Source: Pedobacter yonginensis
Lineage (GTDB): Bacteria > Bacteroidota > Bacteroidia > Sphingobacteriales > Sphingobacteriaceae
Assembly (NCBI RefSeq): GCF_003173595.1
Contig: NZ_QGNZ01000001.1
Location: forward strand, 1,116,001 to 1,180,000
Length of the DNA: 64,000 nt
Reading direction: 5' to 3'
The position numbers and the translations under genes are program-made. Each line of letters begins with the position of its first letter. Position 1 is the first letter of the stretch. Under the pieces are notes generated by a model. It had not been told where the DNA came from. It saw nothing but the letters and a program-made list of their open reading frames with translations, and did no database searches. Shown one piece after another: positions 7,711 through 16,593 of this stretch.

Positions 7711-8880
7711 TTAATAATTACCCGTTACACCAATTTCCAAACCTCTTAATTCAGCTAAGCCTCTCAATCGGCCGATGGCAGAATAACCTGGATTGGTTTG
7801 CTTAGCTAAATCATCCAACATTTGATGACCATGATCTGGCCGAAATGGGATTGATGTATCTCTCTGTGCATTTTCTTCAGAAATCGCTTTCATAATCTCG
7901 TACATGTTAACATCGCCACCTAAATGATCTGCTTCGTAGAAACTGCCATCCTCATCTTTGGTTACGTTACGCAAATGGGCAAAATAAACACGCTTTTTAA
8001 CGGCTTCAAAAATCTCTAAAGCATTGTTTTTCATCCCTGCGCCCAATGACCCTGTACAGAAACATACGCCATTAAATTCTTGATTGACTTCATTTATGAT
8101 GTATTCGAAATCTTCTATGGTGCTCGCAATTCTTGGAAGCCCCAAGATTGGATATGGTGGATCATCGGGGTGAATGGTCATTTTAATGCCTTCTTCCGTA
8201 CAAACACCAGCAATCGAGGAAAGGAAATACTTCAAATTTTCTTTTAATCCTTGCGTACCAATTGCTTTATATTCGTTAATGCTGTTGCGAAGGGTTTCCA
8301 ATTCAATTTCTTTTTCGTTCGGAATGCCCATTAAAACATTAATTCTTAAATCATCCAGATCCTGCGCGGTTAACTTCGAATATTTGTCAATAGCTCTTTG
8401 CAAAATGGATTGCGAATAATCAGCTTCTGCATCTGCCCTTTTTAAAATATACAAATCGAAAATCGCCAAATCAATCCAATTGAAATACAGGGCTTTAGAA
8501 CCGTCTTTCATCGCCAAATCCAGCTGGGTACGTGTCCAATCTAAAACGGGCATAAAATTATAGCACACCACTTTGATTCCGCATTTGGATAAGTTGCGAA
8601 GTGAGGTTTTATAATTTTCGATGTACAAGTCTGCATCGGCTCTACGCGTTTTAATGGCTTCGTGAACGGGAACACTCTCCACTACCGACCAAGTTAAGCC
8701 TGAAGCCTCAATCAATTTTTTCCGTTCCTGAATATCTTCCAATGGCCAAATTTCTCCATGCGGAATATGATGCAATGCTGTTACAATGCCTGTTGCTCCT
8801 GCTTGTTTCACATCCTGTAAAGAAACCGGATCATTTGGTCCGTACCAGCGCCAAGTTTGTTCTAATTTTTTGTACTTCAT
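7711..8880 (-). CDS. uxuA: Mannonate dehydratase
   Basis: A 389-residue UxuA, which converts D-mannonate to 2-keto-3-deoxy-D-gluconate in glucuronate catabolism. Family motifs are visible: the N-terminal TWRWYGPNDPVSLQDVKQAG, the metal-binding block KMTIHPDDPPYPILGLPRIA (about residues 234-253), CFCTGSLGAG, and the late HLRNV and FRPDHGH segments carrying metal-ligand histidine and aspartate residues. The length fits the family. It is the last gene of the locus, 88 bases after a putative D-mannonate oxidoreductase, and a terminator follows. Its presence with a lyase and an unsaturated glucuronyl hydrolase in the same gene series argues that the glycan taken up is rich in glucuronic acid. Glucuronate isomerase (UxaC) is not in this window. 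Confidence 0.95.
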   Translation of the reverse strand: MKYKKLEQTWRWYGPNDPVSLQDVKQAGATGIVTALHHIPHGEIWPLEDIQERKKLIEASGLTWSVVESVPVHEAIKTRRADADLYIENYKTSLRNLSKCGIKVVCYNFMPVLDWTRTQLDLAMKDGSKALYFNWIDLAIFDLYILKRADAEADYSQSILQRAIDKYSKLTAQDLDDLRINVLMGIPNEKEIELETLRNSINEYKAIGTQGLKENLKYFLSSIAGVCTEEGIKMTIHPDDPPYPILGLPRIASTIEDFEYIINEVNQEFNGVCFCTGSLGAGMKNNALEIFEAVKKRVYFAHLRNVTKDEDGSFYEADHLGGDVNMYEIMKAISEENAQRDTSIPFRPDHGHQMLDDLAKQTNPGYSAIGRLRGLAELRGLEIGVTGNY

Positions 8881-8968
8881 TTTGTTTTGGGATTAGCCCT
8901 TTGTGGTTGATTACGCTTTGTAAAGGAGCTATAGGTTTGTATGATTTTCAGTTTATATTGTTAAAGCT

Positions 8969-9793
8969 TTAAACTCCTGAGAAGGCACAAAAACCTCCAT
9001 CTATGGTAATATTTTCTCCGTTTACAAATTTTGATGCATCACTCAAAAGGTAAATCAAGGCACCAATTAATTCTTCTGGTTCGCCAAAGCGTTTAAAAGG
9101 GGTTTTCGAGATAATGGCCTGCCCTCTTTGCGTTAACGAACCATCTTCATTGGTTAACAATGCCCTATTTTGATTGGTGATGAAAAAACCAGGTACCAGT
9201 GCATTCATTCGGATTTTCCCCTCATAACGGTTCGCCAGCTCTACTGCCATCCACTTTGTGTAACTATCTATTGCTGATTTAGCAAGCGAATAGCCTAAAA
9301 CTCTTGTAACCGCCTGCGTTGCCGAAACGGAAGAAATGTTTACTAAACTCCCACCATGTTTGGCAATCTCTTTACCAAAAATTTGGGTGGGCAAGAGCGT
9401 ACCAAAAAGATTAAGATCGAAAGCTTGCTTTAAGGCAGAAATATTTAAATCAAATACATCGTTGGCTGGTTGAACTACGGCTTCTGCCACGTTTCCTCCT
9501 GCCGCATTTACCAATGCATCTATTTTTCCAAACTCATCAATAATTCTATCTTTCGCATCGATTAAATTCTGCTCGTCCAGCACATCGGCAATGATGTAAA
9601 TGGCTTTACAACCTGCAATTTTAGCTTCTTCTACCCTTTTTTTGGCGATTTCTTCGTTTCTACCGATTACTACGATTGATGCACCAGCTCCGCAAAGGCC
9701 ATTTACAAAAGCCTCTCCCAAAACACCTGTAGCACCTGTTACCACAACTACTTTGTTTTTTAAGGAAAATAGGCTTTCCACTTCTTTTATCAT
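8969..9793 (-). CDS. SDR oxidoreductase, probable D-mannonate oxidoreductase (fructuronate reductase)
   Basis: A 274-residue short-chain dehydrogenase. The nucleotide-binding motif TGATGVLGEAFVNGL is near the N-terminus, NAAGGN follows at about residue 95, and the catalytic Ser and YSLAKSA (Tyr-x3-Lys) are at about 150-175. A C-terminal PFKRFGEPEELIGALIYLLSDASKFVNGENITIDGG completes the fold. Bacteroidota use an SDR in place of the long-chain UxuB to interconvert fructuronate and mannonate, usually beside uxuA as here. That placement is the main reason for the specific call; the SDR family itself is certain. It lies 26 bases downstream of the GH30 gene, so it is probably co-transcribed. Confidence 0.85.
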   Translation of the reverse strand: MIKEVESLFSLKNKVVVVTGATGVLGEAFVNGLCGAGASIVVIGRNEEIAKKRVEEAKIAGCKAIYIIADVLDEQNLIDAKDRIIDEFGKIDALVNAAGGNVAEAVVQPANDVFDLNISALKQAFDLNLFGTLLPTQIFGKEIAKHGGSLVNISSVSATQAVTRVLGYSLAKSAIDSYTKWMAVELANRYEGKIRMNALVPGFFITNQNRALLTNEDGSLTQRGQAIISKTPFKRFGEPEELIGALIYLLSDASKFVNGENITIDGGFCAFSGV

Positions 9794-9819
9794 CTGATTT
9801 TTTATTTTGAGCGTTCTAT

Positions 9820-11298
9820 TTAATCTACTACCAATGTGGTGATGGAGTGCGGTAAACTTGTTGTTGTTGCCGCTTGTCCTTTAATCCACAAGCTGTATTT
9901 TAATTTATCGCCGGATTGATTCATCACTACCACGGCTAATTTTCCATCTGTATTTAGGAAAGCTGTTGCCTGCAATTTATCTCTGCTGGATGCGGATCCC
10001 ACTCTTTTCGCGCCTGGACGGATAAATTTGGAGAAATGCCCCATGTAGTAGTAGGCATTGGTATAAATTAACTTATCATTTTTAACATCGGCATGTACCG
10101 GGGCAAAACAGAAATTACCCACATGGTTTGGGCCACCGTTTTCATCTAAAAGAATATTCCAATCTGTCCAAGCGGCTGTTCCACTGTTAAAATCATTAAT
10201 CATAGAGTTTCCATAGCGCTCTCCTAAAGTCCAATCATCTAATTTTTTAACATCGAATTTTTCTTTACAACCTTCTGTAAATATTAGGGCTTTATCCGGA
10301 TATGCATCGTGCGTTTGGCGTACGTTACCAAATTGCATCTCGCTACCTGTCCAGGTTTCATACCAATGGAAACCAATTCCCCAAACATATTTAGCGGCAT
10401 CTTTATCGTTTAAAATTGTGCTGGCTCTTTGGAAAATCTGATCGCGGTTATGATCCCATGCAATTAATTTTTTAGAGGCTAAGCCTTGTTTTTGCAAGGT
10501 TGGGCCTAAAAAGTTTTTGATAAAATCGCGTTCTTCTTCGGCGGTAAATACACACGATTCCCATTTCTGTTTTGCCATTGGTTCGTTTTGAACGCTTAAG
10601 CCCCAAACTGGAATACCCATGGCCTCATAAGTTTTGATAAATTTTACGTAGTGGTTGGCCCAACTTTGGCGAAATGCTGGCAATAAATGACCACCCTGAA
10701 CCAAACTATTATTATCCTTCATCCAAGCTGGTGGAGACCATGGACTTACAAAAAGTGGCAATTTTCCTCCTGCGGCAGCAATGGCTTGCTTAATCAACGG
10801 AATTTTGAAGGCCTCATCATGTTTAACGCTGAACGTTTTTAAGTCTTTATCGTTATCTTGAACATAAGTGTAACTTCCGCTGGAGAAATCGCAGCTGGCG
10901 ATGTTTGTGCGTGCTAAAGTGTATCCAATGCCATTGTTAGCACTATAATATGCTGTTAGCAGCTCTTGCTGATTTTTTTTAGAAAGTTTGGCAAAAGTTT
11001 CTGCCGATGCATCCGTTAAGGCACCTCCAATACCCACCATAGTTTGATACTTTACGGTTGGATCGATAAAGATACAAGGCTCTGTTTCAAACGGTTGCTT
11101 ATTTTCGGTAAAACTTAAGGTTTCCGTTTTACTCATTCGATAGTCTGTTTTCTCGGCAGTGGTGTACACCGTTACCTTTTTATTGCCAACGGTATAAACT
11201 TGAACGGCCTTTGCCACAGGCTTTGTTGCTTTTTTAGTTTGGGCAGATGCAGCAAATGCGCTTGCCAAAATTAAAAGGATACTGAGATTTTGTTTCAT
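9820..11298 (-). CDS. GH30-family glycoside hydrolase, secreted
   Basis: A 492-residue GH30 enzyme (glucosylceramidase / beta-1,6-glucanase / xylanase clan). Signal peptide MKQNLSILLILASAFAASAQ. The TIM barrel begins around YQTMVGIGGALTDASAETFA. The acid/base Glu lies in GLSVQNEPMAKQKW and the nucleophile Glu in ALIFTEGC. A small beta-sandwich closes the C-terminus (KLAVVVMNQSGDKLKYSLWIKG). The layout resembles subfamilies 1 and 3, which act on beta-glucosidic bonds, more than the subfamily 8 glucuronoxylanases. Subfamily assignment needs an alignment. The gene is separated by 237 bases from the GH18 gene upstream, where an internal promoter could sit. Confidence 0.88.
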   Translation of the reverse strand: MKQNLSILLILASAFAASAQTKKATKPVAKAVQVYTVGNKKVTVYTTAEKTDYRMSKTETLSFTENKQPFETEPCIFIDPTVKYQTMVGIGGALTDASAETFAKLSKKNQQELLTAYYSANNGIGYTLARTNIASCDFSSGSYTYVQDNDKDLKTFSVKHDEAFKIPLIKQAIAAAGGKLPLFVSPWSPPAWMKDNNSLVQGGHLLPAFRQSWANHYVKFIKTYEAMGIPVWGLSVQNEPMAKQKWESCVFTAEEERDFIKNFLGPTLQKQGLASKKLIAWDHNRDQIFQRASTILNDKDAAKYVWGIGFHWYETWTGSEMQFGNVRQTHDAYPDKALIFTEGCKEKFDVKKLDDWTLGERYGNSMINDFNSGTAAWTDWNILLDENGGPNHVGNFCFAPVHADVKNDKLIYTNAYYYMGHFSKFIRPGAKRVGSASSRDKLQATAFLNTDGKLAVVVMNQSGDKLKYSLWIKGQAATTTSLPHSITTLVVD

Positions 11299-11535
11299 TT
11301 ATTTTGCTCTATTAATGTTATTATTATGTTTTGGGAAGCACAAATTAGGCTGTTCCTAAACAATTCCTATCAGCCGAATTTCCGAATAAATCGGGCGAAT
11401 GACCTAAAAAATTGAAAATATTTCTGCTTTTTATTTTTGATTCATCTTTAACACATTTTTTTTGCACGCTAACAATTTATAAATTAAGCGGATACGTTCC
11501 TCATCACATGATTTGTTTTATTCTTGTCAATCCGA

Positions 11536-12660
11536 TTACTTTAATGTTTTGTTTATCTGATTGAGTAAGTAACTGTTAAGGTCTGCATCGTACTCCCAAA
11601 ACATCACCCCACCCATTTTATTTTTGTTTACATATTCGCATTTCTCTTGAACGGATTTTTCGTCATCGTAAGTCATATACTCACGCGTTGTCTGGTTGAA
11701 GATATAAGATGCTTTTGCCTCTTTATCGTAGTAAGCCTCAAATCCTTTTTGATTTATTAAACTGTCTTTAATAAATGTATAACCCTTTCCGTATCTGCTA
11801 CTTATAACAGAATCACCTAAACCTTTTATTGAATTTCCTTTTAGGGTAAAGGCACGGCTGTAAAAAGCAATCCCCATCACCAATTTATGGGCAGGAACAC
11901 CAGCTGCAACGAAGGCTTTAAAAGTTTTATCGGCATCATTTTCTGCTGGATGACTTTTGGAATTGTATAAATTGGTATGGTGCCCTGCAAAATCTCCATT
12001 GTAGAAATCGTAAGTCATTAGATTTACAAAATCCAGATATTGTTGTGCCTGTGCCATTTCGGTATGGCGGATAAAATTGACAAAGCCACCAACCGCAACC
12101 GTTAGTAGTTTTTTCGATTTTTGATTTGCTTCTAAACGATTTAATTCCTCGCGCAGGTCCTTCAGCAATAAAGTAAAGTTTTGTTGATCCTCTGGCCTGT
12201 AAACGTTACCCTCTTCTCCGGCAATTGCGGGGTATTCCCAATCGATATCAATACCATCTAAATTATATCGTTCGATAATGGCTACTGCACTTTGGGCAAA
12301 TGCTTTTCTAGACGTATCAGAAAGTGCGGCATCAGAAAAATTTTCGCTCCAAGCCCAACCGCCAATAGAAATCAATATTTTTAAGTTGGGGTTTACCGCC
12401 TTCAGTTTATTTAAATTTTGGAGATTTAGCGTATCGGTTGCTTCCCGATTTAAGAAAGCCCGATTATTTTTTACGTTCACAAAGGCATAATTGATGTGGG
12501 TAAGCTTTTGCGCTGCAATTTTAGAAACATCTACCAAACCCCTGTACCCACCTACATAGCCTATAACCACTTTGGTTTTCGGCAAGTTTTCGGCACGAAA
12601 GGCCACCAAGGCAATTACGCTAAGCCATACGATAAAACATGAACGTTTAAATGCCCTCAT
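11536..12660 (-). CDS. GH18-family glycosidase (chitinase-like), secreted
   Basis: A 374-residue GH18 enzyme. It has an N-terminal signal sequence (CFIVWLSVIALVAFRAEN) and the catalytic motif LDGIDIDWEYP (DxxDxDxE, about residues 138-148) with the acid/base Glu intact. KLVMGIAFYSR and the C-terminal GGVMFWEYDAD are typical of the family, and a chitinase insertion-like region lies between them. GH18 acts on beta-1,4-linked N-acetylglucosamine in chitin or in N-glycans and bacterial polymers. The start codon is 2 bases after the GH88 stop, so it belongs to the operon. Chitin-type activity fits oddly with a glucuronate-glycan locus; the target polymer may contain GlcNAc. Confidence 0.92.
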   Translation of the reverse strand: MRAFKRSCFIVWLSVIALVAFRAENLPKTKVVIGYVGGYRGLVDVSKIAAQKLTHINYAFVNVKNNRAFLNREATDTLNLQNLNKLKAVNPNLKILISIGGWAWSENFSDAALSDTSRKAFAQSAVAIIERYNLDGIDIDWEYPAIAGEEGNVYRPEDQQNFTLLLKDLREELNRLEANQKSKKLLTVAVGGFVNFIRHTEMAQAQQYLDFVNLMTYDFYNGDFAGHHTNLYNSKSHPAENDADKTFKAFVAAGVPAHKLVMGIAFYSRAFTLKGNSIKGLGDSVISSRYGKGYTFIKDSLINQKGFEAYYDKEAKASYIFNQTTREYMTYDDEKSVQEKCEYVNKNKMGGVMFWEYDADLNSYLLNQINKTLK

Positions 12661-12662
12661 AT

Positions 12663-13838
12663 CTATTTTTTACTTCTCAACAGCGCCTCCAAATAATAAT
12701 AATCAGCATAGTTAATGGGAACATCTATTTCTGATTTTGCTGGGCGATGGCCTGTGCTGTGCTCTAAAATAAAACCGTAATTGGCACCTGGTTTACTTAC
12801 ATATTTTGTGCTAAGTGATAACAAAATCTTATCGGCGGCCAATTTGTATTTCTTGGCATCGGCTTTACTATATTTAGCCAGCTCATACAGCGCCGACGCG
12901 GTTATTGCTGCCGCTGATGCATCTCTGGATACATTTGGAATTTGTGGGTCATTGTAATCCCAATACGGAATTCCGTCGGCCGGTGTTATTTTACTATTTA
13001 AAATAAAGTTAGCTATCCCGTTGGCCTGTTTCAAATAGTTTGGATCTTTTGTTTCTCTAAAGCACATGGTGTAGCCATATAAAGCCCAAGCCTGTCCTCG
13101 CGCCCATGCCGACTCGTTTGCATAGCCTTGCGCCGTTAATTTTTGCAGAACCTTACCTGTTTGAATGTCATAATCAATTACGTGATATGAACTAAAATCG
13201 GGTCGGAAGTGGTTTTTTATCGTCGTATTGGCGTGTGATACTGCAATTTTATAGAAAGATGAATCGCCAGTGAATTTGGTGGCTTCGAAAAGCAATTCAA
13301 GATTCATCATATTATCGATAATTACTGGATATTTCCATTTATCGCCATTATGATCCCATGATTTTAAGACACCTGCGGTTGGGTTAAATCTGGTAGAAAG
13401 CGATTTCGCTGCCTGAATAATAACCGAACGGTAGGCAGTATCTTTCGTTAACTTATAGCCATTTCCGAAGGGACAGTAAATCATAAAGCCCAAATCGTGC
13501 GTACCCGTGTTAAATTGCTCTTTTTTAATATCTTGCGTATATTTTTTAGCTAAATTTAACCATTTTTTATCTTTTGTATATTCATAAAAATACCAAAGTT
13601 CGGCAGGAAAGAATCCACTTGTCCAATCTTTAGAAACCACCATTTTAAATGCTCCTTTTTCTACCGTTCGGGGCGAAACCAATAGGGGCTTAATTGCCCG
13701 TGCAGAATCAACATTTTTTACAAGTAGGTCAGTTTGTTTTTGTGCCGATGCAAAGGCTTTGGCAACATCTACTTTTTGTGCCTTTACCATACTGAAAGAC
13801 AATAACATTAAGGCCGATAACTTAATTTTTAAATTCAT
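12663..13838 (-). CDS. GH88 unsaturated glucuronyl hydrolase, secreted or periplasmic
   Basis: A 391-residue GH88 enzyme that removes the 4,5-unsaturated uronic acid left at the non-reducing end by polysaccharide lyases. Signal peptide MNLKIKLSALMLLSFSMVKA. The alpha/alpha barrel carries the two catalytic Asp sites in THDLGFMIYCPFGNGYK and VIIDNMMNLELLFEA, and SRDASAAAITASALYEL is the conserved late helix. It sits one base after the beta-helix gene and next to the lyase-family gene, and this arrangement supports a lyase-then-GH88 degradation order. The released sugar becomes 5-keto-4-deoxyuronate, which enters the same keto-deoxy-gluconate route as mannonate. Confidence 0.93.
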   Translation of the reverse strand: MNLKIKLSALMLLSFSMVKAQKVDVAKAFASAQKQTDLLVKNVDSARAIKPLLVSPRTVEKGAFKMVVSKDWTSGFFPAELWYFYEYTKDKKWLNLAKKYTQDIKKEQFNTGTHDLGFMIYCPFGNGYKLTKDTAYRSVIIQAAKSLSTRFNPTAGVLKSWDHNGDKWKYPVIIDNMMNLELLFEATKFTGDSSFYKIAVSHANTTIKNHFRPDFSSYHVIDYDIQTGKVLQKLTAQGYANESAWARGQAWALYGYTMCFRETKDPNYLKQANGIANFILNSKITPADGIPYWDYNDPQIPNVSRDASAAAITASALYELAKYSKADAKKYKLAADKILLSLSTKYVSKPGANYGFILEHSTGHRPAKSEIDVPINYADYYYLEALLRSKK

Positions 13839-13839
13839 A

Positions 13840-15396
13840 TTATTTCTTGCTTTCTTCTACCTGTTTTAAATATAATGATGAAGGCTTTAACCCCGTTTTA
13901 TTCTGATTTTCCCAAACGCCATTTGGCCTGCCCTTTAACCGACCTTCAGTTTTTTCTGCTTGAACGCCAATGGCATAATTTGACCCACTTACGTATGGGT
14001 TTTGAACGGTAACTTTTGCGGCTGTGCAATTCCAAAGCACTTGATTTACACCTGCCCAACCATGCCCTGTTCCCCAATTACCGCGATCTTGAATATTGAT
14101 TTCGCCATCGGTTTTAATGTTATCAAACACAGTACCCATGGCCCAGCGGTGATGAGGCCCAATGTCTCCCTTTGCATTTTCTGATACGCAGTTGTAAAAT
14201 ACATTCGGGCCACAAACTTTTGCACCTGTAACATAATCGTGCCTACCTTCTGATGCATAGCAGTTTATAAATAAGTTCAGTTGCCCATCATTGTTGAAAG
14301 AATACCTTCTACCGCCTGTAATTTGTGATTTTGGAGCCAAACATTTGCTGTCTTTCACGGTAATTTGTTTACTATCGTGTGAAAGATTAACGCACGAATA
14401 ACCAAAATATTTACTGCTTACACCGCTTATCCAACTGTTTTCAATTTTGTTAAATGATATTGCATCCCATCCATGTTCTTCATCTGTATCACTCTTATAT
14501 TCAGACTCTAGCGCTAAGTTTTCGATACCTACTTCAGATATCCTGCCTTTAAAACTGCATTTATAAACTAATCCACCTCCGTACTGATCTTCCATAGCCA
14601 TCACAATCGGGTTGTCTAATTTAATTTCATTCCCTTTGATGGCGATAATCTTCCTTTCAAATTCGAAATTATAATCTTCAGGCGTCCATTGAATGGTGCC
14701 AGTTCCCGGTTCAATTTGATCCATTTTTAAATCGTGAATCCAATTGGCCGTTGCCGGACGATAGACTACAATCTGATCGCCAACGGCAAAGCCCTGGGTT
14801 GATGCAAGATGTAGTGATTTTGTACCAACGGGAACATAATGATCGGTAATTTTTACCCTTGTATCTGCAATTTCGCTTAGTTTTCCTTCACCAGAGGCGA
14901 TTATGGTTTTACGCTTGCCGATGCCTGTGGCTAGGAGTTTAGTTTCCGCACCTTCTCCACGCAATACGATTCCGCTTGCAGCGATTTTGAGACTTCCTGG
15001 GATGTTGTAAATGCCTTCTTTTAGTAAAATTGCTCCCCTCAAACCATTTGCATCAGGTTGTTTCATTGCCAATTGATTGATGGCATCTTGAATTTTAGCT
15101 TCATCATTGTTGCCTGTAGCTGAAAGGGTTACAACGACTTTAACCTGAGGAATGGCTTTTGCGTTTTGATGATAGCCTACCCGACTAAAATCGGGAATGG
15201 TATTGCCTTTTTCGTCGGCAGTGTATTGTAAATGCCCATCCTTATTCATTTTGACAAATTTTGATTGCCACTCTTGCGCGAAAGCAACTTTTGTCCCAAA
15301 TATTGAAACGAAGAACATGCAAACCACTAGCGCTAGAGGAAATCTGAGATTAGGCTTATAGCTTATCATGTTTGTTATGGATTTCAATGTGCTCAT
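13840..15396 (-). CDS. Right-handed beta-helix protein, putative polysaccharide lyase
   Basis: A protein of about 518 residues with a signal or membrane-anchor segment (PLALVVCMFFVSIFGTKVAFA) followed by a parallel beta-helix. The first part resembles the pectate-lyase superfamily start (IQDAINQLA, ILLKEGIYNIPGSLKI, SGIVLRGEG). Later rungs are rich in Asn and aromatic residues (WISGVSSKYFGYSCVNLSHD, LFINCYASEGRHDYVTG, GDIGPHHRWAMGTVFDNI). The double His in GPHHRW and the conserved Arg/Lys residues are candidates for a catalytic site, but I cannot assign a CAZy family. The frame extends to a TTG at 15405. I chose the ATG at 15396 because it overlaps the preceding stop codon (TAATG), indicating translational coupling. 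Beta-helix fold is likely; enzymatic role is inference. Confidence 0.7.
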   Translation of the reverse strand: MSTLKSITNMISYKPNLRFPLALVVCMFFVSIFGTKVAFAQEWQSKFVKMNKDGHLQYTADEKGNTIPDFSRVGYHQNAKAIPQVKVVVTLSATGNNDEAKIQDAINQLAMKQPDANGLRGAILLKEGIYNIPGSLKIAASGIVLRGEGAETKLLATGIGKRKTIIASGEGKLSEIADTRVKITDHYVPVGTKSLHLASTQGFAVGDQIVVYRPATANWIHDLKMDQIEPGTGTIQWTPEDYNFEFERKIIAIKGNEIKLDNPIVMAMEDQYGGGLVYKCSFKGRISEVGIENLALESEYKSDTDEEHGWDAISFNKIENSWISGVSSKYFGYSCVNLSHDSKQITVKDSKCLAPKSQITGGRRYSFNNDGQLNLFINCYASEGRHDYVTGAKVCGPNVFYNCVSENAKGDIGPHHRWAMGTVFDNIKTDGEINIQDRGNWGTGHGWAGVNQVLWNCTAAKVTVQNPYVSGSNYAIGVQAEKTEGRLKGRPNGVWENQNKTGLKPSSLYLKQVEESKK

Positions 15397-16589
15397 TATA
15401 ACCAAATTAAAGGGTTGCGGATAGGAAGATTGCGGATTACTTCTTCGACTTTAGGGGCGTGATCTAACTTTTTCCATGTTCTAAACCATTCATCTTGATT
15501 GTACTGCACGGCACCAAAAAGTAGGCATGGCTGGGCTACAGGCCAGTTTTCCCAATACATTACATCGGGTTTGAGCGTCCATTTGCTTTTATCGGCAATG
15601 TATGGGTATAGGTAAGCAATCCCTTTTTTAATAGATTTTCCATCCGCCGTTTCAAAATTCCACAGATTGTCTTTCGGTGTAGATAGGATTTGACAAAGCA
15701 TAGTCATGGCATCCAAATTAAAAATAGAATAACCATAGGGTTTTGTGCGAGCCATTTCCAATGGAAAACTGCCATCAACTGCCATTTGATTAGGCAGTAG
15801 AATGGTTTTATAACTTATGCGCAAAGAATCGAGCATGTTTTCATCTTTGCAGAGTTTAGCGAAAGCGGCTACTTGCATGGCCCAGCACGTGGCATGATTA
15901 TTCTTTACCGTTTTTTCTTGAATACCGGGTTTACTGGTATTGAGCCAAAGGATGTAATCGGCAAACCATTGCTTTACGCCTTGAGCTGTTTTTTTGTCGA
16001 ATGTTTTTGCATTTTCCATAATCAAAGCGCCCTGAGCTACTTCCATTAGGTGAATGGTATCAATAATACCATAGTTGCGACCAGTAAATTTGCCTTTGAC
16101 GGCCTGGGCAAAAAGCAAATTGGGGTTCATTTTGGTTTCGGTATTAATAAACCAAGCGCTTAAATGCTTTACTGCTTGTTTCACATATTTTTCATCGCCC
16201 GTAAGTTTATACGCTGATGCCAATGCGCCAACAATTTTGCTTAAACGAATCAAGGCCTTACGGTGTTCTACAAAGTTATCGGGGTTGGTCAATCCATCTC
16301 GGTTAATGTATGGTCCATCTGGGTTTTTGGGGTCGGGCCAAAAGTAGTCGGCTTCTGAAAAAAAATCGTGCTTTCCACCCGCACTTCTTGGTGATGATGA
16401 TGCGGTTACCGTAATGGGTGTTTGTTGCATAGCCCATGCGGCCTCTTGTAAGATTTGCTTTTGCAACAGCTTTTTGGCTTCGGTTTTCAAGGCGATTATG
16501 TCCATTTCAGCAGGAGTTTTAATCCTGGTGAAACCTGTTATTACGAAAAGTGAGATGATTAGTATTAGGGTTGGGATGATTTTTTTCAT
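15396..16589 (-). CDS. Alginate-lyase-family protein (possibly PL38-type glucuronan lyase), secreted
   Basis: A 397-residue alpha/alpha-barrel protein of the alginate_lyase (PF05426) type. A hydrophobic signal segment (IIPTLILIISLFVITGF) is followed by the family start SSSPRSAGGKHDFFSEADYF and then WPDPKNPDGPYINRDGLTNP, with GRNYGIIDTIHLMEVAQGAL and VKNNHATCWAMQVAAFA (the conserved Asn-Asn-His) in the centre. DGSFPLEMARTKPYGYSIFNLDAM gives the conserved Arg, Tyr and Asn late in the barrel. Related Bacteroidota proteins in PL38 cleave beta-1,4-glucuronan. The neighbouring GH88 needs a lyase product as substrate, which supports lyase activity. The exact PL family and whether the substrate is alginate or glucuronan cannot be settled by eye. 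It starts 4 bases after the GH2 stop. Confidence 0.8.
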   Translation of the reverse strand: MKKIIPTLILIISLFVITGFTRIKTPAEMDIIALKTEAKKLLQKQILQEAAWAMQQTPITVTASSSPRSAGGKHDFFSEADYFWPDPKNPDGPYINRDGLTNPDNFVEHRKALIRLSKIVGALASAYKLTGDEKYVKQAVKHLSAWFINTETKMNPNLLFAQAVKGKFTGRNYGIIDTIHLMEVAQGALIMENAKTFDKKTAQGVKQWFADYILWLNTSKPGIQEKTVKNNHATCWAMQVAAFAKLCKDENMLDSLRISYKTILLPNQMAVDGSFPLEMARTKPYGYSIFNLDAMTMLCQILSTPKDNLWNFETADGKSIKKGIAYLYPYIADKSKWTLKPDVMYWENWPVAQPCLLFGAVQYNQDEWFRTWKKLDHAPKVEEVIRNLPIRNPLIWL

Positions 16590-16593
16590 AAGC

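Noticed and set aside
11082..11100. A second LacI-type operator (TTTCAAACGGTTGC) inside the GH30 gene
   Set aside because: Only one arm matches, it is within coding sequence, and the similarity can be chance.
11536..12660. The locus as a chitin-utilization system
   Set aside because: Only one GH18 is present; there is no GH20, no GlcNAc kinase or deacetylase, and the remaining genes point to uronic acid and xylan-like chains.
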